From assembly GCA_024693415.1 (NCBI GenBank), contig JAILKX010000032.1, positions 1-13,196 on the forward strand: 13,196 nucleotides of DNA. The letters are read 5' to 3'. The translations under genes were made by a program, and so were the position numbers. The notes under the pieces are model-generated. The model searched no databases and had not been told where the DNA came from. It saw nothing but the letters and a program-made list of their open reading frames with translations. This DNA comes from Bacilli bacterium. GTDB taxonomy: Bacteria; Bacillota_I; Bacilli_A; RFN20; CAG-826. Shown piece after piece: positions 1 to 7,425 of the stretch. The first letter of the stretch is position 1. Every line of letters starts with the position of its first letter.

Positions 1-387
1 TACCAGGCCCTAGAAGACGTCAAAGACGATAAGCAGTTGGCTGTTTTCGGCCAAAACATGAAGGACGTGTATGGAAAAATCCCCAAAGAGGTCGAACTGC
101 TCATCCAGAAAAAACGCATCGACCTATTGACCGAAGAAGAGGAATTCAAGTCCATCGAAGAGCTGCCGAACCAGATCGATATCTACATGTCCGACCGCTT
201 CTCGAGAATCAACGGCATCGGCGCGACCCTGTTCGAGAAGCTGATACCGTGGATGAAGGTGCTCCGCGTCTCGTTCGTCCAGAAGCAGTTAAGGATCTGC
301 GTGAAGAAGGAGGGCGAGTGGATGGACGCCCTCGAAAAGATCGTCAAGACGATCCACAAAGTGTATCTGACCTACAAAACGGACTAA
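1..387 (+). CDS. mfd: Mfd transcription-repair coupling factor, C-terminal end (5' part outside window)
   Basis: This frame is open from the first base and stops at 385-387, so it is the last 128 codons of a longer gene. The sequence resembles the C-terminal D7 region of Mfd, the ATP-driven translocase that removes stalled RNA polymerase and recruits UvrA. Near the start it has 'YGKIPKEVELL', matching the family pattern of a 'DRFG.IP..V..LL' helix that follows the translocase module. It ends with a 'KKEGEWMDALEKIVKTI' segment like the end of Bacillus Mfd. The catalytic helicase motifs lie upstream and cannot be seen. The neighbours support the call: in Bacillus, mfd sits a few genes before rqcP (yabO), tilS and ftsH. 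A TTG at 37 could be read as a start but is almost certainly internal. The alternative is an unrelated protein in the same syntenic slot; the short divergent tail limits certainty. Confidence 0.78.
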   Translation, partial: YQALEDVKDDKQLAVFGQNMKDVYGKIPKEVELLIQKKRIDLLTEEEEFKSIEELPNQIDIYMSDRFSRINGIGATLFEKLIPWMKVLRVSFVQKQLRICVKKEGEWMDALEKIVKTIHKVYLTYKTD

Positions 388-403
388 TCCCTTATGGGAT
401 TTG

Positions 404-419
404 TGGTATCCTTATATCC
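404..419 (+). promoter_or_regulatory. Predicted extended -10 promoter placing the transcript start at the rqcP ATG
   Basis: TATCCT at 407-412 is preceded by TGG (404-406), an extended -10 'TGn'. It is followed by exactly 7 bp before the ATG at 420. No -35 match and no Shine-Dalgarno sequence is visible. If active, this promoter would start transcription at or next to the ATG, giving a leaderless mRNA. It lies only 20 bp after the mfd stop, so read-through from mfd is also possible. The assignment rests on base pattern and spacing only. Confidence 0.45.
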
Positions 420-683
420 ATGAGGGTCGATAAGTTTCTGAAAGTCAGCCGTTTAGTTAAACGGCGGGAAGTCGCGAAGCAGCTTTGCGACGCCGGCGAC
501 ATCCAAGTCAACGGCAAGGTTGCCAAGCCCTCCACGGAAGTCGATAACGGCGACCGCCTGGTCCTTCACCTAGGCCGCCACACCGTCGAAGTCCTGATCA
601 AGGAAGTCCGACCCTACGCAAATAAGTCAAACGCGGGAGAGATGTTTGAGATCGTCTCTGACGTAGTTGAAGAAAGGAATTGA
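420..683 (+). CDS. rqcP: RqcP, S4-domain ribosome quality control protein (YabO/Hsp15 family)
   Basis: An 87-residue protein that is almost entirely an S4 RNA-binding domain. It opens 'MRVDKFLKVSRLVKRREVAK', very close to Bacillus RqcP (YabO). It continues with the S4 core 'GDIQVNGKVAKPSTEV', a turn with 'GDRLVLHLG', and a short tail. In B. subtilis RqcP binds stalled 50S subunits with RqcH and peptidyl-tRNA and supports C-terminal alanine tailing; that role is known from the family and inferred here. Length and start match the family. The start is the ATG at 420; the longer frame upstream overlaps mfd and has no family likeness. The tail carries the Shine-Dalgarno for tilS (AGAAAGGA near 671-678), and the stop lies one base before the tilS ATG, so the two are translationally linked. 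RqcH is not in the window. Confidence 0.92.
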   Translation: MRVDKFLKVSRLVKRREVAKQLCDAGDIQVNGKVAKPSTEVDNGDRLVLHLGRHTVEVLIKEVRPYANKSNAGEMFEIVSDVVEERN

Positions 684-684
684 C

Positions 685-1935
685 ATGATTTCCTACCATT
701 TTGACCCCACCGCCGATTATCTTGCAGCAGTCACTTATGGCCCTGACTCCATGGCCATGCTCGACATGTTGCTTAAGACCGAGGCCCACATCGTCGTCTG
801 CGCTTTGAACTACCACAAGTTCGCCGAAAGCGACGAGGATTTCGAACTCCTGAAGGCCTATTGCAAGGAAAAGGGCTTGAGATTTGAGGGGTTAGACGCA
901 AACGACCTCCCAGCGGAAAAGCAGATCAAGGAAGGCGAATCCTTCTCCGATTGGGCCCGCACCACCCGCTACGATTTCTTCAAAACGATGTATGCGAAAT
1001 ACGATGCCGCAGGCCTCCTCATCGCCCATCAGCAGGACGACCTCCTCGAGACCTACCTCCTCCAGAAGCAGAGGAACAAGCAGCTCGCCAAATACGGCCT
1101 ATCCGAGATCTCGACCAACATGGGCATGCTCATCATCCGCCCGCTGCTCCACTATTCCCGCGAGGACCTTCTCGAATACCTCGCCGAGAACCGCGTTCCG
1201 TATTCCGCCTCTTTCTCGAGATTCGAAAACGAGCTGAACAACCCGATTCGCCGCGACGTCATCGCCCACATGACGGAAATCGACCGCGAGAACCTGATCG
1301 CCGAGATGAACGCCATCAACTCTGAGACCGCTGAGCTCGTCAAGGACTTCGACGAAGACATCGCCGAAGGTGAGGAACTTGAGATCCGCGCGCTCATCGC
1401 GCTTCCGCCCGATGCCTTCGCCGCGACCCTCGTCAAATTCGTCTCCGCTTCCCCGGACCATCCGTCCCTAAGCGCCGACGACATCGCCAAAATCCGCAAG
1501 CTCTGCCTCGCCCCGCAGCCGAACCTCACCATGAAGCTCAAGGGCAACACGTACCTCATCAAGGAGTACGATCTCCTCACGATCGGCAATAACTTCGAGG
1601 CCCTTCCCTATTCCTACGTCCTGGAAAAGCCCGATGTCCTTCACACCGACCAGTTCGACCTCGACTTCACGATGGGCGCAGAGGACCGCGGCATCACTAG
1701 CGACGACTACCCCGTCACCATCCGCTCCGCGCTCCCTTCCGACAACTACGTCGTCCACGGATACCTCGAATCCGTCCGCCAGCTCTACTCTTTCTGGAAG
1801 ATGCCGGTCAAGATGCGCTACCTGTGGCCCGTGTTCGTCAACAAGGACGGAAAGATCATCTATGTGCCGAGATACCGCACCAATTTCCGCGAGTACCACA
1901 CATCGATTCTTAAACTCCACGTCCAAGTTGACTAA
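685..1935 (+). CDS. tilS: TilS, tRNA(Ile)-lysidine synthetase
   Basis: A 416-residue enzyme of the N-type ATP pyrophosphatase family. It uses ATP and lysine to convert C34 of tRNA-Ile2 (anticodon CAU) to lysidine so that it reads AUA. Visible parts: a PP-loop at about 14-24 (AVTYGPDSMAM), the 'IAHQQDDLLETYLLQ' motif at about 113-127 that matches the family's AHH.DD..ET.L, a 'RPLL..SREDLLEYL' segment, and a C-terminal substrate-binding domain that runs to the end. The PP-loop is unusual: the family normally has SGG(x)DS and here it is TYGPDS (residues 17-22). The downstream RN-rich motif is also loose (ENELNNPIRR). The ATG at 685 is preferred over the TTG at 667 because AGAAAGGA sits about 6 bases before it and the rqcP stop ends at 683. 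AUA codons in nearby genes imply that TilS is needed. In Bacillus hprT lies between tilS and ftsH; here it is absent. Confidence 0.92.
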   Translation: MISYHFDPTADYLAAVTYGPDSMAMLDMLLKTEAHIVVCALNYHKFAESDEDFELLKAYCKEKGLRFEGLDANDLPAEKQIKEGESFSDWARTTRYDFFKTMYAKYDAAGLLIAHQQDDLLETYLLQKQRNKQLAKYGLSEISTNMGMLIIRPLLHYSREDLLEYLAENRVPYSASFSRFENELNNPIRRDVIAHMTEIDRENLIAEMNAINSETAELVKDFDEDIAEGEELEIRALIALPPDAFAATLVKFVSASPDHPSLSADDIAKIRKLCLAPQPNLTMKLKGNTYLIKEYDLLTIGNNFEALPYSYVLEKPDVLHTDQFDLDFTMGAEDRGITSDDYPVTIRSALPSDNYVVHGYLESVRQLYSFWKMPVKMRYLWPVFVNKDGKIIYVPRYRTNFREYHTSILKLHVQVD

Positions 1936-2032
1936 ATTCCAGTGCTTATTCTTTGAATAAATTCGTTTATAGTGTACATTTTTGTATGCTGCGCTTAACA
2001 TTGCGCGGATTTCATCGAAAGGAGGCTCATTT
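1936..2032 (+). promoter_or_regulatory. tilS-ftsH intergenic region with AT-rich promoter-like sequence and strong ftsH ribosome binding site
   Basis: This 97-bp gap is much richer in A and T than the coding DNA. It holds a perfect small inverted repeat TTATTC-TTT-GAATAA (1946-1960) and a -10-like TATAGT at 1968-1973; no good -35 is visible at the right distance. A start near 1980 would give a leader of about 50 bases. That leader ends in a near-perfect Shine-Dalgarno AAAGGAGG (2018-2025), 7 bases before the ftsH ATG. There is no terminator with a T-run after tilS, so ftsH may also be reached from upstream. Confidence 0.45.
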
Positions 2033-4258
2033 ATGAATGATGGAAAAGCCCCAAAAAGAAGCATTCTGAGCTTCATCCTACCCTATATATTCATCGCCTT
2101 GCTGGTCTTCGGCATGGTTTGGTTCATCGCGAGCAATTTCATGAACAACGGCATCACCTGGCATGCCGGCCAGCTCGACGAAGAGCTCGGATATTCGCTC
2201 AAGATCGACAAAAGCGACGCCGACAACCACAAGGCCTCATACGAATATAAGTCCTACAACGACCTCGACGCCCACGTCCTCAACATCAACGTCTCCCAAG
2301 GCTATAAGGCCGTGACCGTCAACGGCGTCCTCATCGGCACCGACTCCGCGACCAACAAGGTCAGGACCTACAACTTCTCGGTCGTCATCGAAGAAGCCCA
2401 TTGGAGCGGATCCGGCGACGGCTACGTCACCCCGGTCATCTCCGACAACGAGACCTTAAGCGCCACCCACGCCTACTATTCCTCGATCTTCGCCGAGAGG
2501 ATCGCCGAGACCAAGGAACTCTACTCAAGCTACGCCAGCAACTCCTACTACCTCGTCACCGATGCCTTCCAGGTCAGCTGGTGGGATTCCTGGGGACCGA
2601 CGATCATCTCAACGCTAGTCATCGTCATCCTCGGATTCTTCATCTTCTCGCGCCTCAATAGCTCGGTCTCGGGGATGAACAACTCCGCCTTCAACTTCAA
2701 CAAATCGCCCGCCAGGCGCGCCGATCAGACCAAGGTCAAGTTCGACGACGTCGCCGGATGCGATGAGGAGAAGGCCGAGATGGTCGAGCTCGTCCAGTAC
2801 CTGAAAGACCCCAAGAAATACGCCCGTTTCGGCGCAAGGCTCCCCAAAGGCGTCCTTCTCCAAGGCCCTCCGGGAACCGGTAAAACCCTACTCGCCAAAG
2901 CGGTCGCCGGCGAAGCTGGCGTCCCCTTCTATTCGATCTCCGGCTCCGACTTTGTCGAGATGTACGTCGGCGTCGGCGCGGGACGCGTCCGCGACCTGTT
3001 CAAAAAAGCGAAGGAAACCGCGCCCTGCTTGATCTTCATCGACGAAATCGATGCGGTCGGCCGCCAGCGCGGCGCCGGTCTCGGCGGCGGCAACGACGAA
3101 CGCGAGCAGACCCTGAACCAGTTGCTCGTCGAGATGGACGGCTTCGAGCCGAACTCCGGCATTCTCGTGATCGCCGCGACCAACCGCGACGACGTCCTCG
3201 ACCCCGCGCTTCGCCGCGCCGGTCGCTTCGATAGGACCATCACGGTCTCTTACCCCGATAAGGCAGGACGCGAGGCCATCTTCAAGGTCCACGCCAGGAA
3301 CAAGAAGATCGCTTCTAACGTCGACTATGCCGCGCTAGCTAAGCGCACCGTCGGCTTCACCGGCGCAGATATCGATAATATCCTGAACGAAGCAGCGATC
3401 CTCGCGGTCCGCGGCAACAAAGAGGAGATCGGCATGGCCGAAATCGATGAGGCGATCGACCGCCGCATCAGCGGCCCCGCCAAATCCGGCAAATCCATGT
3501 CCGACAAGGAAAGGAAGCAGGTGGCCTACCACGAAGCCGGCCACGCCGTCATCGGCATCAACCTGCCCTTCTCCGACAAGGTCCAGAAGATCACGATCAT
3601 CCCGCGCGGCAACACCGGCGGCCATGTATTAATGACCCCTGAGGACGATCGGTTCCTGATGACCAAGAACGAGCTTATCGCCCGCATCACCGGCCTCTTA
3701 GGCGGCCGCACATCCGAGGAGATCTTCTTCGAAGACGTATCCACGGGTGCCTCCAATGACATTGAGCAGGCCACCCATTTGGCCCGCCTCATGGTCACCG
3801 AATTCGGCATGTCCGACCTCGGCCCGATCCAGTATGAAAGAGCCACCGGAAGCGTCTTCCTAGGCAGGGACTACACCTCGACCCAGAAGAACTTCTCGAC
3901 CCAGATCGCCTTCGAGATCGATAAGGCCGTCCGCCAGATCATCGAAGAGGCCCACGATAACGCCCGCAAGCTCCTAACCGAGAAGAAGGATCAGGTCATC
4001 CTAATCGCCGAGACCCTCTTGGCCCAAGAGACCATCACGGCCGAAGAGATCGAGCACCTCTGCAAATACGGCACCCTGCCCCCGAAGGAAGAGCCTAAAC
4101 CCGAGCCCAAGCCCGCTGAGGAGCCCGAAGCGCCCGTGCCCCCGGCCCCCGAGCAGCCCGCTGAGGCTCCCGAAGCGCCCGAGGCCCCGACCCCTGAGCC
4201 CGAAGCAAAGGACGAAGCCCCTAAGGCAGAGCCCGGAGAAGGCGACAAGCCCGAATAA
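2033..4258 (+). CDS. ftsH: FtsH, ATP-dependent membrane zinc metalloprotease
   Basis: A 741-residue hexameric AAA+ protease anchored in the cytoplasmic membrane that extracts and degrades membrane and regulatory proteins. Order of parts: short cytosolic start, TM1 about 13-36, extracytoplasmic domain about 37-188, TM2 about 189-207, AAA domain with Walker A GPPGTGKT (278-285), Walker B LIFIDEID (333-340) and the second region of homology ending [12 protein letters not shown], then an M41 protease domain with HEAGH (500-504) and the third zinc ligand Asp in SNDIEQA (about 576). All catalytic residues are present. The ATG at 2033 is chosen because AAAGGAGG lies 7 bases upstream; an in-frame TTG at 1982 is rejected. 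Two features are unusual: the extracytoplasmic domain is about 150 residues, roughly twice the common size, and the last 60 residues form a Pro/Glu/Ala-rich acidic tail of repeated PEAP/EPKP-like units. A terminator follows directly. Confidence 0.98.
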   Translation: MNDGKAPKRSILSFILPYIFIALLVFGMVWFIASNFMNNGITWHAGQLDEELGYSLKIDKSDADNHKASYEYKSYNDLDAHVLNINVSQGYKAVTVNGVLIGTDSATNKVRTYNFSVVIEEAHWSGSGDGYVTPVISDNETLSATHAYYSSIFAERIAETKELYSSYASNSYYLVTDAFQVSWWDSWGPTIISTLVIVILGFFIFSRLNSSVSGMNNSAFNFNKSPARRADQTKVKFDDVAGCDEEKAEMVELVQYLKDPKKYARFGARLPKGVLLQGPPGTGKTLLAKAVAGEAGVPFYSISGSDFVEMYVGVGAGRVRDLFKKAKETAPCLIFIDEIDAVGRQRGAGLGGGNDEREQTLNQLLVEMDGFEPNSGILVIAATNRDDVLDPALRRAGRFDRTITVSYPDKAGREAIFKVHARNKKIASNVDYAALAKRTVGFTGADIDNILNEAAILAVRGNKEEIGMAEIDEAIDRRISGPAKSGKSMSDKERKQVAYHEAGHAVIGINLPFSDKVQKITIIPRGNTGGHVLMTPEDDRFLMTKNELIARITGLLGGRTSEEIFFEDVSTGASNDIEQATHLARLMVTEFGMSDLGPIQYERATGSVFLGRDYTSTQKNFSTQIAFEIDKAVRQIIEEAHDNARKLLTEKKDQVILIAETLLAQETITAEEIEHLCKYGTLPPKEEPKPEPKPAEEPEAPVPPAPEQPAEAPEAPEAPTPEPEAKDEAPKAEPGEGDKPE

Positions 4259-4267
4259 AATAACGTC

Positions 4268-4299
4268 AAGCCGTCTCTTAACCGAGGCGGCTTTTCCTT
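4268..4299 (+). terminator. Rho-independent terminator after ftsH
   Basis: AAGCCGTCTC (4268-4277) pairs with GAGGCGGCTT (4284-4293) around a 6-base loop TTAACC, with one G-U wobble. A T-rich tail TTTTCCTT follows (4292-4299). It starts ten bases after the ftsH stop and has the standard form of an intrinsic terminator for the mfd-to-ftsH block. Confidence 0.88.
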
Positions 4300-4332
4300 G
4301 CGTTAATCCCGCTCCCCGATACACTTATGCAT
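4298..4332 (+). promoter_or_regulatory. Predicted gpsA promoter, leaderless type
   Basis: TTGCGT (4298-4303) and TACACT (4320-4325) are separated by 16 bp and match -35 and -10 elements moderately well. The -10 ends 7 bp before the ATG at 4333. There is no Shine-Dalgarno sequence before gpsA. The -35 overlaps the T-tail of the ftsH terminator, so terminator and promoter are packed together. The predicted transcript would begin at the second of two close ATGs. Confidence 0.6.
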
Positions 4333-5325
4333 ATGAGCAAAGTAACGATTCTAGGATCAGGCACCTGGGGCACCGCCCTCGCCAACCTCCTCGCGTCAAA
4401 GAGCGAGGACGTGACATTATATTCGCGGTTTCAGGAGGAGGCGGAACGCTACGACAAGACCCGCGTCCACCCCCATCTGCCGAACGCCAAAATCGATCCA
4501 AAGATCCGTTTCTCCTGGCGCTTAGACGAAGCCCTACTAGGCGCGGAATACGTCGTATTCGCTAGCCCGTCCCCCTACATCAGGGAGACCGCAAGAAACG
4601 TGAAGCCCTACATCAAGGACAACATGGTCTTCATCACCGTCGCCAAAGGCATCGAAGCCAAGACCCACATGACGATGTCCGACATCATCCACGATGAATT
4701 AGGCCTAGATAAAGCGGTGGTGGCCCTTTCTGGCCCAACCCACGCCGAAGAGGTGTCGCTACTATTGCCCACCGTCATCGTAAGCGCATGCGAAGATGAA
4801 GGGGCCGCCAAGAAAGTCCAATCCCTTTTCGCCACATCCTTCATGCGCGTATATATAAATAAGGATATCAAGGGGGTCGAGCTCTGCGGCGCCCTCAAGA
4901 ACATCATCGCCCTTGCCGCAGGCATAGGCGATGGCTTAGGCTTCGGCGACAACGCCAAAGCCGCCATCATCACCCGCGGCTTAGCGGAGATGACGCGCCT
5001 AGGCATCGCCATGGGCTGCGATCCAAAGACCTTCGCAGGTTTGTCCGGCGTAGGCGACATCGTCGTAACCGCCACTAGCCGCCACTCAAGAAACAACAAC
5101 GCCGGCCGCCTATTAGGCCAAGGCAAATCGCTAGAAGAAACCCTCAAGGAAATCGGCATGGTCGTAGAAGGCGTCAACGCCCTCACCGCCGCCAAAGAGC
5201 TATCGGAGGAATACCAGGTGGAAATGCCGATCGTCGACGCCGTCTATTCCTCAATCTACGAAGGCGTCAAACCCATGGATGCCGTCGCTGGCTTATTCGC
5301 CCGCGGATTGAAGTCCGAGGTCTAA
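4333..5325 (+). CDS. gpsA: GpsA, NAD(P)H-dependent glycerol-3-phosphate dehydrogenase
   Basis: A 330-residue cytosolic enzyme that reduces dihydroxyacetone phosphate to sn-glycerol-3-phosphate, the backbone for phospholipids. It starts with a Rossmann dinucleotide-binding motif GSGTWGTALA (residues 8-17). It contains 'VAKGIE' with Lys105, 'GPTHAEEV' and 'ELCGALKNIIALAAGIGDGL' with Lys189, which match the two conserved lysines and the substrate loop of the family. It also has the 'GLSGVGDIVVTATSRHSRNN' segment typical of GpsA. Length is normal and no key residue is missing. An in-frame ATG at 4327 gives two extra residues; the ATG at 4333 is preferred because the predicted transcription start falls there. 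The gene lies alone between the ftsH terminator and convergent ABC genes. It uses ATA codons, for example at about 4855. Confidence 0.97.
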   Translation: MSKVTILGSGTWGTALANLLASKSEDVTLYSRFQEEAERYDKTRVHPHLPNAKIDPKIRFSWRLDEALLGAEYVVFASPSPYIRETARNVKPYIKDNMVFITVAKGIEAKTHMTMSDIIHDELGLDKAVVALSGPTHAEEVSLLLPTVIVSACEDEGAAKKVQSLFATSFMRVYINKDIKGVELCGALKNIIALAAGIGDGLGFGDNAKAAIITRGLAEMTRLGIAMGCDPKTFAGLSGVGDIVVTATSRHSRNNNAGRLLGQGKSLEETLKEIGMVVEGVNALTAAKELSEEYQVEMPIVDAVYSSIYEGVKPMDAVAGLFARGLKSEV

Positions 5326-5332
5326 TCCCATT

Positions 5333-5385
5333 GGGTCCTGCCCGAGCTGCCAAGCAGCTGTCGGGGTAGGCCGCCGGAGGCACCC
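5333..5385. other. GC-rich structured segment after gpsA
   Basis: Directly after the gpsA stop there is a strong hairpin. CCCGAGCTGC (5341-5350) pairs with GCAGC..TCGGG (5354-5365) over ten base pairs, with a two-base bulge and a CAA triloop. It can be enclosed by GGGTCCT (5333-5339) pairing with AGG (5368-5370) and ACCC (5382-5385), leaving a small GCC-GGA-GGC hairpin between them. No long T-run follows, so this is not a standard terminator. It could be the 3' untranslated part of gpsA mRNA or part of a small RNA. I could not match it to SRP RNA, 6S RNA, RNase P RNA or a tRNA. Confidence 0.45.
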
Positions 5386-5413
5386 ATCGCCGTCCACGTT
5401 TTGTCCTATATTG

Positions 5414-5450
5414 AGCACGAATTCGCATACACGGGGTTCGTGCTTTTCGT
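5414..5450 (+). terminator. Probable intrinsic terminator for gpsA
   Basis: AGCACGAA (5414-5421) pairs perfectly with TTCGTGCT (5437-5444) around a 15-base loop, followed by TTTCGTTT. The tail is short of a perfect T-run but acceptable. It lies about 90 bp after the gpsA stop, so the gpsA message would include the structured segment at 5333-5385. Confidence 0.6.
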
Positions 5451-5571
5451 TTGCGCTACATCGCGGAGAGGACACGGCGTGGCCGGTCGAGGGCGGGCCA
5501 CCCATTCGGGGCGCGGAAGTTGATGACAATGAGCAGGGTTCATCCCCTCATGGCGGCGCCCGGGGGATAAG
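5451..5571. other. Non-coding gap with nested inverted repeats between the two convergent units
   Basis: I see no credible gene here; the open frames that cross it have atypical composition and run into terminators. It is GC-rich and can fold into several hairpins: GTGGCC (5479-5484) with GGCCAC (5496-5501); GGGCGC (5509-5514) with GCGCCC (5556-5561); and inside the latter ATGAG (5529-5533) with CTCAT (5547-5551), stacked on GGG/CCC (5536-5538 and 5544-5546). A -10-like TATATT at 5407-5412 reading rightward, together with the two-way terminator at 5573-5607, would fit a small RNA of about 190 bases, but no -35 supports it. Confidence 0.4.
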
Positions 5572-5572
5572 A

Positions 5573-5607
5573 AAAAACGAATCCGTGGGGGAGGTGGATT
5601 CGTTTTT
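5573..5607 (-). terminator. Terminator of the ABC exporter operon, able to act in both directions
   Basis: AAAAACGAATCC (5573-5584) is a perfect 12-bp inverted repeat of GGATTCGTTTTT (5596-5607) with an 11-base loop. On the minus strand the stem ends in a run of six T, just after the ABC gene stop. On the plus strand it ends in five T, so it can also stop transcription coming from gpsA. Confidence 0.88.
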
Positions 5608-5610
5608 GGA

Positions 5611-7425
5611 TCACTGGAAGGAGAACTGGGAGTTATATAGGCCGGCGTAGAAGCCATTCTGGGCCATGAGCTCTTCGTGGTTGCCCTGTTCGATGATGTT
5701 GCCATCCTTCATGACCAAGATTAAGTCTGCGTTGCGGATGGTGGATAACCTATGGGCGATGACGAAGCTCGTCTTGCCGCTTGTGAGTTCATCCATAGCC
5801 TCTTGGATCAACTCTTCTGTGCGGGTATCGACGTTGGAGGTCGCTTCATCGAGGATCATCATCGGGGCTTTCCTCACCATGGCCCTTGCGATGGTGATTA
5901 ACTGCTTCTGGCCTGCGGAGATGGAATTGGCGTCGGTTATGGTGGCGTCTAATTTTCCTGGCAAGGTGCGGACGAAGTGGTAGAGGTTCGCTTTCTTGCA
6001 GACCGCCTTAAGATCTTCGGTCGATAGGGGTTCGGAATTGTAATTGACGTTCTCCCTCATCGTGCCTTCGAATACCCAGGTATCCTGGAGGACCATGCCG
6101 AAGATATCCCTGATCTCGGAGCGCGGCATATCCTTGATGGAAACCCCATCGATCAAGATATCGCCCGAATTGACTTCGTAGAAGCGCATCAAGAGGTTGA
6201 CCATTGTGGTTTTTCCTGCGCCTGTGGGGCCGACGATCGCGACTTTGGAGCCAGGCTTCACCTTGGCGGAGAAGTCGTGGATGATCTCGCGGGACTCATC
6301 GTAGGAGAAATTGACGTGGCGGAACTCGACCTCGCCTTTGATGGAATTGCCATTGACGAGCAATTTGCGTTCCACGCGGCTGTCGTCTTCGACGTCAGGC
6401 TGATCCATGAAGTCGAATACGCGCTTGCCGGCGGCCGAGATGGTCTGCAAGGAATTAAGGGCCTGGGCCACTTCGGTTAAGGGCTGCTGGAAGAGCCTTA
6501 CGTAGACCGTGAAGGCCGTGATGGTGCCGAAGCTTATGCCCGGGACCTCATTAGCGATCAACACGCCTCCGACCACGAGGACGGACACGTAGGCGAAGTA
6601 GGAGATGAAGTTCATCATCGGCATCATGAGGCCGCCGAAGAACTGGGCCTTGAACATGGTCTTGCCTAGATCGACGTTGGCCTCGTCGAAGCGGGCGTCT
6701 TCCCTTTCCTGGGCGTTGAATAGATTCACGATCAATTGGCCGGAATACTTCTCTTCGACGATGCCGTTGACCTGGCCTAATTTGCTTTGCCTCTTGATGA
6801 ACTGGGGCATGGCTAGGCGCATGTTGACGCCTAAGAAGATCACGATGAGCGGGATGGTGATGAGAGCGGTTAATGCCATCTGCCAGGCGGTGACGAACAT
6901 GCCGATGAGCGAGCCGATCAATAAGAACACGGCCCTCGCGATCATCGAGATGACGGTGTCGAGGCCTTGGGCGACGGAATCGACGTCATTGGTGACGCGC
7001 GACATGATGTCGCCGATCTGGTGCGAATCGAAATACGATAGGGGCATCCTGTCGATCTTCTCGGCGATCTCCCTGCGCATGATGTTGGCGAAGCGCTGGG
7101 TGACGCCTGTTAGCAGGAACGCGGCCACGTAGGACATGATGGCGCTTGAGACATAGATCGCGGCGAGGATGAAGCCGAGGTTAGCCACCTTATCGAGATC
7201 GATGGTCTGGGTCGCGGCGTGGTCGGTGATTTCGTTGGTCATCGTCGAGAGGTACTGCGGGGCGATGACGGCGAGGATGACGGTGCCCAATACGAAGGCG
7301 GCCGCGATGAAGATCGGCGCGGAGAAGCGCTTCGCCTTGATGGCGATCTGCTTGAGGGACTTGCCCATATCCTGACGAGAGATCTTCTCGTGCGGACGGC
7401 GTCCGCCGTGAGGTGCGGGGCTCAT
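5611..7425 (-). CDS. ABC exporter, canonical-site half-transporter (second subunit)
   Basis: A 604-residue half-transporter with a type IV (ABC-B) membrane domain of six helices (about 30-320) and a C-terminal nucleotide-binding domain. Walker A is GPTGAGKT (399-406). Walker B ends in ILDE with the catalytic Glu at 527, and the switch His is in VIAHRLST (558). The signature is weakened to SAGQK (503-507) instead of SGGQ. With its partner's changes this fits an asymmetric heterodimer such as TM287/288, BmrCD or LmrCD: this subunit supplies the active Glu and His, and its poor signature goes to the degenerate site. The start at 7425 overlaps the partner's stop (ATGA), with AAGGAGGAA eight bases upstream; a longer frame to 7482 is rejected. 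Substrate is unknown; drugs, lipids or peptides are possible for this family. Confidence 0.95.
   Translation of the reverse strand: MSPAPHGGRRPHEKISRQDMGKSLKQIAIKAKRFSAPIFIAAAFVLGTVILAVIAPQYLSTMTNEITDHAATQTIDLDKVANLGFILAAIYVSSAIMSYVAAFLLTGVTQRFANIMRREIAEKIDRMPLSYFDSHQIGDIMSRVTNDVDSVAQGLDTVISMIARAVFLLIGSLIGMFVTAWQMALTALITIPLIVIFLGVNMRLAMPQFIKRQSKLGQVNGIVEEKYSGQLIVNLFNAQEREDARFDEANVDLGKTMFKAQFFGGLMMPMMNFISYFAYVSVLVVGGVLIANEVPGISFGTITAFTVYVRLFQQPLTEVAQALNSLQTISAAGKRVFDFMDQPDVEDDSRVERKLLVNGNSIKGEVEFRHVNFSYDESREIIHDFSAKVKPGSKVAIVGPTGAGKTTMVNLLMRFYEVNSGDILIDGVSIKDMPRSEIRDIFGMVLQDTWVFEGTMRENVNYNSEPLSTEDLKAVCKKANLYHFVRTLPGKLDATITDANSISAGQKQLITIARAMVRKAPMMILDEATSNVDTRTEELIQEAMDELTSGKTSFVIAHRLSTIRNADLILVMKDGNIIEQGNHEELMAQNGFYAGLYNSQFSFQ

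Noticed and set aside
386..401. Inverted repeat AATCCC-TTAT-GGGATT right after the mfd stop, possible terminator
   Set aside because: The stem is only 6 bp, no T-run follows, and the repeat runs into the predicted rqcP promoter; it may be chance.
5333..5385. SRP RNA, tRNA or riboswitch after gpsA
   Set aside because: No GGAAG-type SRP tetraloop core, no tRNA T-arm or acceptor stem, and no gene downstream on the same strand for a riboswitch to control.
5293..5529. Minus-strand open frame of 78 codons across the gpsA end
   Set aside because: It overlaps the gpsA coding end, is rich in Pro, Arg and Gly as expected for GC-rich non-coding DNA, and has no ribosome site.
5460..5570. Fragments resembling 5S rRNA (AGAGGACAC and CGGAAGTT)
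   Set aside because: The pieces are too far apart, the pairing partner for the AGAGG strand is missing, and the end helix cannot form; the likeness is short and probably accidental.
5411..5650. Small plus-strand open frame of 79 codons after gpsA
   Set aside because: It starts at TTG without a ribosome site, runs through the two-way terminator and into the ABC gene on the other strand, and has a composition unlike the neighbours.
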